From an uncultured Cellvibrio sp. (GTDB lineage Bacteria; Pseudomonadota; Gammaproteobacteria; Pseudomonadales; Cellvibrionaceae): DNA of 12,774 nt. The stretch covers positions 1 through 12,774 of the forward strand of contig CAMLRJ010000045.1 in the NCBI GenBank assembly GCA_946482345.1. Direction: 5' to 3'. The translations under genes and the position numbers were made by a program. Below are positions 1-5,990 of this stretch, in pieces. Under the pieces are notes generated by a model. The model saw nothing but the letters and a program-made list of their open reading frames with translations, had not been told where the DNA came from and searched no databases. How positions within the stretch are numbered: the stretch's first letter is position 1; each line of letters begins with the position of its first letter.

Positions 1-484
1 AGCTCTCCAGAATAAGCGTCCAGAGATTGTTTTTAAAATCGCTGAGATAATATTCAAGCTCTTCCACTGAAAAATTGAAAGTGTGGTTTAAGATCGTCAG
101 GCAGCGAGACTGGATCATCACATCCATGCGTCCAGCGGTAGTGGCAAGTACACTCTCGTAATACTTGTTTTTCCCATTCCCTTTCCAGCCGCCGTGCTCA
201 ATCCACCAACTGACGTCTGACCCTGGCGCTTTGACTTCCAGCAAAGGCTGGTGCGAGCCGTTTGCCATCAATACATAAGGCGGATGTTGCAAATCCGCAT
301 CTTTGATGCGAATACCAACCCTCAGATATTGACCGTATTCGTCAACTGGGTAGGTTGTGGTCTCTACCTGCCATTGCCCCTCGATCAGCTCTACATCAAG
401 CGCATCTCTGGAGACCTCCAGCTTTTCGACTGTATCCGGACCAGCCCAGCTGACTAGTAGATACTTCACTTCCAATTTGGACAT
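1..484 (-). CDS. McrC-like / DUF2357-type partner of the McrB-like ATPase (partial, C-terminus outside window)
   Basis: This partial gene runs off the left edge; 161 N-terminal residues can be read (start MSKLEVKYLLVSWAGPD). Its ATG overlaps the stop of the upstream mcrB-like gene as TAATG, and no Shine-Dalgarno sequence is visible, so it is probably translationally coupled. The visible part is beta-rich (an ELIEG..QVE..YPVDEYGQYLRVGIRI stretch, then a LEVKAPG strand around residues 83-89), followed by a helix with FKNNLWTLIL near residue 150. That pattern, and the position straight after a McrB-like ATPase, fit the DUF2357-type N-terminal region of McrC-family proteins, whose PD-(D/E)XK nuclease domain would lie in the unseen C-terminal part. 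The family call rests mainly on context. No catalytic motif is within the window, so nuclease activity is inferred. Confidence 0.55.
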   Translation of the reverse strand, partial: MSKLEVKYLLVSWAGPDTVEKLEVSRDALDVELIEGQWQVETTTYPVDEYGQYLRVGIRIKDADLQHPPYVLMANGSHQPLLEVKAPGSDVSWWIEHGGWKGNGKNKYYESVLATTAGRMDVMIQSRCLTILNHTFNFSVEELEYYLSDFKNNLWTLILES

Positions 485-2646
485 TAGCGCGACCAATAGT
501 TGACAGCCCAGTCATTTGCCTCTGCAGCTTTAATGACACGATCAAGCTCCTGGATACAAGAGTCTGTGTCTGTCCTTATTGCTGCCGGCCCAAGTTGCTG
601 CGCCAGAAAACCTCGGAGCTTGATCAAAATATCCTTTCTAAGTAGGCCATTCCCCCCCAGTTTCTCTCCATCGAACATCAGCTTAGGCAGGACTTTATGC
701 AAAACAATGTTATTTAAAACAAGCGGTTCGTCATAACCAAACATAGCAAGTGCTTTCTGATAGTTACGAGCCTGCCTAACGGTTCGCAGGCCGAACTCAA
801 TGCCAAGCGGCTCCATATAATCCCTGGCCAACTGAATTAGGGTCATAACCAAAGGATCTTCACGGTCAAATACGGGATACACCTCACGCTGTCCCAACGC
901 TTGCGGAGTTAACTTCACGGGCACGTCTAAATCTATATCAAAGTTTTCCACTTCATCTTCTATCGCATCCCAATCGGATAATAGCGGGCTTGCAAAGCGC
1001 AAAATGTGTGCCCGATCAAGAATTTTGGGCGATAGATAATGAGTGGTCTCATCGACGTTGATAGCCCCGATGATGCGCACATTTGCAGGCAATTTGAGTT
1101 TGCTCGGTGTCGACAGGTAACTGCTGAGCAACTTGCGTAACTGACCGTGATATTTGAGTAGGGAGTCACCCTCTCTGAAACCACAAAGCTCATGCAGCTT
1201 GGCATTGATGGCTTCATCGCGGAGTAAATCAAGGAAACTCGTCACATTGGGCCGGTCGAGTTTTGTTTTAGCATCATCAATGAGCGCCAGGAAATTGCGC
1301 GCTTCACTCACTAAATGGGCTTCTTCATTGCTCGAGTAGAGGGAAATCTCCGGTAACTGGCTACGTTCTTCCAACAAGCTCAGGAAATCTGCAAAATAGT
1401 ATTCAACTCTTGCAAGGTTCATTTCATCTAAACAAATGAAATAGGGGGTGTCGGGATTCTTCGCGGCTTCAAGCATCGCTTCAAGAAATGGCGTTGGCAG
1501 ATACTTCTTATCAAGCGGGTTGTAGTAACCCAGCAAGTCTTCCGCACTGGTCCAGTTTGGCTTCACAGGGACAATAATCGCTTTCCCACCAACAGCGTCA
1601 GCAAAAGACTTTACCAGGTTCGTTTTACCAGCTCCTGAGTCACCTGCCAAAATGATTAAGTCATGTGTACTAATCAAAGCAAAAAAGTCTTCGAGCACTT
1701 TCCTACGATAATAAATCCCTTTTTTATGCATATATGCTTGGATGTAAGCAATAGCACGTGTCGGCTCTGCATCAAACACGTCGTAAAAATCGTGGCCAGA
1801 TTGCTTCGTCGTGCTGGCAGTAGAATCTCCATTTCCCAACCAATCCGGTTCAACCAAATCTAATTGCTGCAGCAGTTTCGATTTTTGCTCAATAAACTGG
1901 TGTAGTGTTTCCAATTGCTGCTCCATGGATGTTTGACGACGTAGGAATTCGGCGGACATGGCCTGCTGTTGCCTAACTGCTGCTTCAATATTGTTTTTGG
2001 TCGCCTGATAGCGAAGATCTTCATCGATAATCTGTTTGGATAGATGTCGAGAGTGCTCGGTTAATTGCGTTGTTTGTTCTTTTAAGGCTGTGATGATGTC
2101 ACTTTGGGCTTTTTTTTCTGCTTCAAACTGGCTTATCACTGCTTCTTTATCAGCAAAAATTTCTTCTCGATTTTTTTCTCTGTAAAAGTCTAAAACCAAT
2201 TTTTCGACGAGTATTGCTCCTTCAGCAGGAAACACACGAATCAAATCCTCTGGTAGTTCTGTCATTACAGCGATACTACTTCGCTTCGCTTTCAGAGCTA
2301 TTGGGTTACCTTGTTTAATACGCTCTTCAAGTGATGAAAGTTCTAATATGGCACGAACCCAACCCCCGTCGAAGAATCCTCTCGGATTTATCCCTCGAGG
2401 AAATGGGCCTATAAAAGCTGTCAGTCCTTTATGCAAAAAAGGATGAAAAAGAAACTCTCCGGTACTGGCGTGGCAGATATCCTCGATAAAAAAGAGCGTA
2501 TTCCGCTCGATGAGCCTACCAGTAATCATCAATGGTTCGTTTTCGGCATAACCCCAATATTTTCTTAAAAGCCCAAGCAGCTCAGGCTCATCCAGCTTTT
2601 GCAGCTCTTCCAACGTATAGATTTTATTGGTGTCGATATCTCTCAC
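484..2646 (-). CDS. McrB-like AAA+ NTPase with central coiled coil
   Basis: This 720-aa AAA+ motor subunit is of the McrB type. Walker A is GDSGAGKT (residues 335-342), Walker B is ICLDEMN (404-410) and is followed by LARVEYYF, a typical McrB-family context. The sensor-1 region reads GAINVDETTHYLSPKILDRA (527-546), unlike the NTADR motif of E. coli McrB, so GTP preference cannot be assumed. Residues 1-140 form a separate N-terminal domain I do not recognise, possibly a beta-barrel with target-binding function. Residues about 155-265 are rich in E, K, Q and L and look like a long coiled coil. A GTG start is chosen because GAGG precedes it at about 5 nt. It is coupled to the McrC-like gene by TAATG. 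By analogy with McrBC it would power recognition and cleavage of modified or foreign nucleic acid. Coiled-coil McrB variants are described in the CoCoNuT class, a possible relative. Confidence 0.85.
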   Translation of the reverse strand: MRDIDTNKIYTLEELQKLDEPELLGLLRKYWGYAENEPLMITGRLIERNTLFFIEDICHASTGEFLFHPFLHKGLTAFIGPFPRGINPRGFFDGGWVRAILELSSLEERIKQGNPIALKAKRSSIAVMTELPEDLIRVFPAEGAILVEKLVLDFYREKNREEIFADKEAVISQFEAEKKAQSDIITALKEQTTQLTEHSRHLSKQIIDEDLRYQATKNNIEAAVRQQQAMSAEFLRRQTSMEQQLETLHQFIEQKSKLLQQLDLVEPDWLGNGDSTASTTKQSGHDFYDVFDAEPTRAIAYIQAYMHKKGIYYRRKVLEDFFALISTHDLIILAGDSGAGKTNLVKSFADAVGGKAIIVPVKPNWTSAEDLLGYYNPLDKKYLPTPFLEAMLEAAKNPDTPYFICLDEMNLARVEYYFADFLSLLEERSQLPEISLYSSNEEAHLVSEARNFLALIDDAKTKLDRPNVTSFLDLLRDEAINAKLHELCGFREGDSLLKYHGQLRKLLSSYLSTPSKLKLPANVRIIGAINVDETTHYLSPKILDRAHILRFASPLLSDWDAIEDEVENFDIDLDVPVKLTPQALGQREVYPVFDREDPLVMTLIQLARDYMEPLGIEFGLRTVRQARNYQKALAMFGYDEPLVLNNIVLHKVLPKLMFDGEKLGGNGLLRKDILIKLRGFLAQQLGPAAIRTDTDSCIQELDRVIKAAEANDWAVNYWSR

Positions 2647-2838
2647 ATCACCCTCTTACAGTGCAGGTTTGAAAGCAAAGATGGTTGGTGAGCAAATCGA
2701 GTCGTTGCTTAGCAACTTGGATGGGAACATCACAACGTCCTTGTGTGTACTTTATTAAATAACTCAGCAATTTATAGGGAACAAATCCCAATCCCACACC
2801 AACAGTCATCCATTACTCCTGCTTACAGGCAAATACTT
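2647..2838. other. intergenic gap upstream of the mcrB-like gene
   Basis: This 192-bp AT-rich gap separates the NucS-like gene from the mcrB-like gene, the widest gap in the left cluster downstream of hsdM. It contains a short inverted repeat, GTTGC-TTA-GCAAC (2704-2716), too weak to call a terminator. The gap is large enough to hold a separate promoter for the mcrB-mcrC pair, but no convincing -35/-10 pair was identified. No gene is visible; the plus-strand frame opening at 2743 is antisense to the nuclease gene. Confidence 0.4.
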
Positions 2839-3771
2839 TTACAGGTGTTTAGTCAGCTTGAAGCTGACCTGATAGCGGTAGAAGCTGATGTTTTGGGTAA
2901 CGCTCAGCGCACGGCGAAGTTTAAGGTCGTCTTCCAGCGCGATAATCACACCATGCACCTGCTGATGCGGCTCTGCCAGCTCATCTTTGACATAGCCCAT
3001 ATAACGCTGAATTTGCCCGACCACCACGTCACTGGCTCGGCCCCGTTTTAACTCAACTACCAGCAGGATATTACCGGTTTTACTGATCGCCAGAATATCA
3101 ATGGGCCCGGTGTCGCTATTGTATTGGCGCCCAATGGTTTCACCATCCTCAGCATAAATATCAAATTCTTTACCTAGCTCAGTTTGCGCCCAGTTGGCTA
3201 CCAGGAAATCTTCCAAATGCCTTTCTAAGGCAAAAATAGCAGGGTCTTCGACGTTCTGATCTGAATGCGTCAGTTGAGCAGGTTTTGTCCCCGCGATCAG
3301 CGTCTCAAGTTCTGCGGCATGTTTATTGATATTGGCAACAGTACCAATGGAGCCAGCGGAGTTACGCAACCCCTCGCTCATTTCGCTGCGCTCTATTGTG
3401 TGCTCATACCACTTAACCTTCCTGCGATGTGGCAACACCACACCGGGCACAAAGAAATATTCGGAGGTCACTTCACCAACCAGATAATTACCAGTTCCGG
3501 AAGGGCAAATGACCATATCGCCAATGCTGATCCCCTTACAGATCGTATGTAACATGCCCATCGCAAGGCCAGCAGCGACTTTTGATTTGTCAGGGTTATG
3601 GGCTAAAAACGGCGGTACCATTTGATGGTTAAAATCGCGCCAGTTTTCCGGCAATTTGCCGGTTAAATCAGTGTCAATTCCCCAATCTCCGCCAATAAAT
3701 CCATCTTGGCGGCATTCGGTAAACATACTGCTTTTGGCACCGGCCATAATTCGGTAGTAACTTTTAGACAT
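2839..3771 (-). CDS. PUA/EVE-like domain plus NucS/DUF91-like PD-(D/E)XK endonuclease
   Basis: This 310-aa predicted nuclease has two modules. The C-terminal half carries a PD-(D/E)XK core: a helix with LERHLEDFL (residues 182-190), GPIDIL with D225, VELKRG with E240 and K242, then QIQRYMGY (253-260). This arrangement is that of NucS/EndoMS (DUF91)-like nucleases. The N-terminal half (about 1-160) has KGISIGDMVICP (79-90), YLVGEVTSEY (96-105) and HRRKVKW (115-121), a pattern seen in PUA/EVE-like readers of modified bases. Together this suggests a stand-alone modification-dependent (Type IV-like) restriction enzyme or an accessory nuclease of the surrounding system. AGGG lies about 7 nt before the ATG. 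A 78-bp gap separates it from the DUF429 gene upstream. The nuclease fold is well supported; the reader-domain role is inferred. Confidence 0.75.
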   Translation of the reverse strand: MSKSYYRIMAGAKSSMFTECRQDGFIGGDWGIDTDLTGKLPENWRDFNHQMVPPFLAHNPDKSKVAAGLAMGMLHTICKGISIGDMVICPSGTGNYLVGEVTSEYFFVPGVVLPHRRKVKWYEHTIERSEMSEGLRNSAGSIGTVANINKHAAELETLIAGTKPAQLTHSDQNVEDPAIFALERHLEDFLVANWAQTELGKEFDIYAEDGETIGRQYNSDTGPIDILAISKTGNILLVVELKRGRASDVVVGQIQRYMGYVKDELAEPHQQVHGVIIALEDDLKLRRALSVTQNISFYRYQVSFKLTKHL

Positions 3772-3849
3772 GCGACGTCCCTGTAAATTTTAACTTTAAA
3801 AACAATGACATTAACCTATTTCGGTACAGACATCCTACCTTAAAGAATT

Positions 3850-4623
3850 CTATTTTCGTACACCCGATAAACATTCCTTCGGTACATAGATCCAACTCTC
3901 AGCGCTGACGTCTTTTTCTGGGGCTGCCATTAATTCTGGGTGTTGGGTTTGTAGCAGTGCGGCGATGGCGCAGTAGGCGGCGTCTTGGATGTCTTGGTGC
4001 CAGCTGTCGAAGTTGGTTAGGGTGCGCAGTTGCTTGATGTATTGGTCGACCAAGGCTGAGGTTTTCAGCACTGTTGGGTAGCTTTCAAAGGCGCGGTAGT
4101 GGCCATAGTTTTGGCTACTTTGATTAAGCTGCCAGATGCCGTTTGGTGTTGGCGTAAAGCCGAATTTGCGTAAGAAATGCAGGCCTTTGGTGGCTTGGCT
4201 GCCGATCATGTCTTTCACTGCTGAGAGCGGGCTAAAGCCGTGCTGAAATAACAGCAATTCAGTTTCGCGGTACAGGTATGGGTTTTCACTGAATTTGCTA
4301 AATGGCTTGGTGGTGGCTGCACCCGAGAGCAACGCGACAAAATCGCTGGAAAACCCAAGCGGTGTATCAATGGCGAGGGTTACCGCATGCGGCGCTTGCG
4401 CCATTTGGCTTAGCAGCTGTAGCCCGCACAAGCATGCAACTAAGTGCAGCCACTGGCTAAAGCTTTCACTTTGCGCAATGCAGCTGCGCAAATTGCCGCG
4501 CCAAGGTTTGCCGAGCAGTTTGCCTTGGTGATTGAGTATTACCAAGGCATCGCGGCTATCTCCTTTGTCGCAGTGCCAAGCGCCAACATCCCATCCGATA
4601 AACCAAGCTGCTTCCGCATTCAT
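3850..4623 (-). CDS. DUF429-like predicted RNase H-fold protein
   Basis: This 257-aa protein has the motif series of the DUF429 family: GWDVG (residues 10-14), AIDTPLG (84-90), YRETE (118-122), ESYPT (180-184) and QDAAYCAIAALL (213-224). The acidic residues D12, D86, E180 and D214 are spaced as expected for an RNase H/actin-like fold active site, so the family is predicted to be nucleases or nucleotide-handling enzymes; the reaction is not established. Its ATG overlaps the hsdS stop as TGATG and no Shine-Dalgarno sequence is visible, so translation is probably coupled to hsdS. That placement implies a job tied to the Type I system, such as processing DNA or RNA during restriction. There is no signal peptide or membrane segment. 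Confidence 0.75.
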   Translation of the reverse strand: MNAEAAWFIGWDVGAWHCDKGDSRDALVILNHQGKLLGKPWRGNLRSCIAQSESFSQWLHLVACLCGLQLLSQMAQAPHAVTLAIDTPLGFSSDFVALLSGAATTKPFSKFSENPYLYRETELLLFQHGFSPLSAVKDMIGSQATKGLHFLRKFGFTPTPNGIWQLNQSSQNYGHYRAFESYPTVLKTSALVDQYIKQLRTLTNFDSWHQDIQDAAYCAIAALLQTQHPELMAAPEKDVSAESWIYVPKECLSGVRK

Positions 4624-5990
4624 CAGGCTGGCTCTGCAGGTTTAACTAAGCGGGTTTTGCCGGTCAGCAGCTCTTGCATCATGCCTTGTTTGATTTGGCG
4701 GGTTTTATCCAAGCGGAACTTACACAGCTCCAATTCAAGATCAAACTCTTTGAGAGCAAGCCCAATAGCCTCTTGCTCATCAAACGCCGGAGTTGAAATT
4801 ACCAACTGTTTCAACTCTTTAGTATTAATGCTGGCTTGGCTAACAGCTTGCTTAGCAATTTTTTTAGCCCATTCTCTTGATGGAGAAAATGACAAGTAGC
4901 TATATAGCCAGTTTGAACTGGTATTTTGGTCAACTCTAATTAGTAATAAGTTAATTCCATGATATAGCGGTCGATCGCTTTCATACATAGCCACCTTGCC
5001 AATATGGTCGACGCTATTAATATGACTATATAAGATGTCTCCGCCTTTTAGTTTGTAGGACGCATGAATGCTTTCCTCACTGGCAATCCCTGTTCTGTCA
5101 AAATCAATAAAACCTTTTGCAATAGTTTCGATTCGTGAAACAGGGACACCATCTTTTGATATAGTTTTGTAATTTGAACCGTTTCTTATTAGCTCTGTGA
5201 GCTCACCAAGTGGCATCAACTCCCAATCCTCTGGGATTTCGCCGAGTTCGCTGGGTTTGTGGCCTTTTTTACGGCCGTCGGGGTGGTGGGCGAATTGTGG
5301 TAGGCGGGTGCGGCCGGTGAGCAGTTGTTGCATGGTCGCGGTTTTAATCGCCTGCTTTTTCACAATCAGCTTTTCCAATTCCTGAATCAACGCATCCACA
5401 TCCGATAGCGCATTGGCTATGGCGGTTTGTTCTTTTTGGCAAGAAGGGACGCCTAGCAGCATTCTATTTACAATAGTGATGTAAATGTGCTTTATGGTTG
5501 AGCCACCGGCATCCTCAATCATACGATTTTGATAGAACGGACTTTCGAGTAAAACTAGAAAAAACGATGGAGCTATTCGGCTATTTGGCCTTAGGATCGC
5601 TACTGACTGATTAATACAAATCAATTCATCTTCAACTAGAGCTAACCTTCCTAATGTTCCGTCCTTGGTAAGTAACAAGTCGTTTTTTTGAGGTTTGCTT
5701 TTAGCTGTAAGAAGTTTATTAAAAGCTTCAATACTTGTATTCCGGGCACTTTTATATTGAATTTTACTTGCAGAGATATCTCGAGCGGTGATCATGTATG
5801 GTCCGCTGAAAACAGTTGGCATCGGGTTCGTAAAGCCATACGAGATAAATGATGTAAAATTTTCCAGAGGCTCTACCAACCAATCCTCCGGGATAATCCC
5901 GACTTCAGTTTGTTTATATCCGACAGGCGCGCCACTCGATATGTTCTCCACTAAATATCTTGAATGTGCCTCTGCGACTTTAATGCTCAT
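4623..5990 (-). CDS. hsdS: Type I restriction-modification specificity subunit HsdS
   Basis: DNA-recognition subunit of the Type I methyltransferase/restriction complex. Two half-repeats are visible (numbering from a possible GTG at 5999). Each starts with a G.IPEDW motif (residues 34-40 and 253-259), continues into a variable target recognition domain (about 40-190 and 257-400), and ends in a helical conserved region with MQQLLTGRTRL (223-233) or MQELLTGKTRL (441-451). The two TRDs would read the two halves of a bipartite site; the site cannot be read from sequence. I choose the ATG at 5990, which overlaps the hsdM stop as ATGA and has GGAG 8 nt upstream, over the in-frame GTG at 5999, which overlaps that GGAG. 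This gives 455 aa. The TRD DNA is more AT-rich than the conserved segments, as expected from TRD exchange. Confidence 0.95.
   Translation of the reverse strand: MSIKVAEAHSRYLVENISSGAPVGYKQTEVGIIPEDWLVEPLENFTSFISYGFTNPMPTVFSGPYMITARDISASKIQYKSARNTSIEAFNKLLTAKSKPQKNDLLLTKDGTLGRLALVEDELICINQSVAILRPNSRIAPSFFLVLLESPFYQNRMIEDAGGSTIKHIYITIVNRMLLGVPSCQKEQTAIANALSDVDALIQELEKLIVKKQAIKTATMQQLLTGRTRLPQFAHHPDGRKKGHKPSELGEIPEDWELMPLGELTELIRNGSNYKTISKDGVPVSRIETIAKGFIDFDRTGIASEESIHASYKLKGGDILYSHINSVDHIGKVAMYESDRPLYHGINLLLIRVDQNTSSNWLYSYLSFSPSREWAKKIAKQAVSQASINTKELKQLVISTPAFDEQEAIGLALKEFDLELELCKFRLDKTRQIKQGMMQELLTGKTRLVKPAEPA

Noticed and set aside
2704..2716. GTTGC-TTA-GCAAC as a terminator after the NucS-like gene
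   Set aside because: Only 5 bp of stem and no T tract.
2743..3051. 102-residue plus-strand frame
   Set aside because: It is mostly antisense to the end of the NucS-like nuclease, whose catalytic motifs show that the minus strand is coding.
4444..4899. 151-residue plus-strand frame
   Set aside because: It is antisense to the DUF429 and hsdS genes, both of which have clear family motifs.
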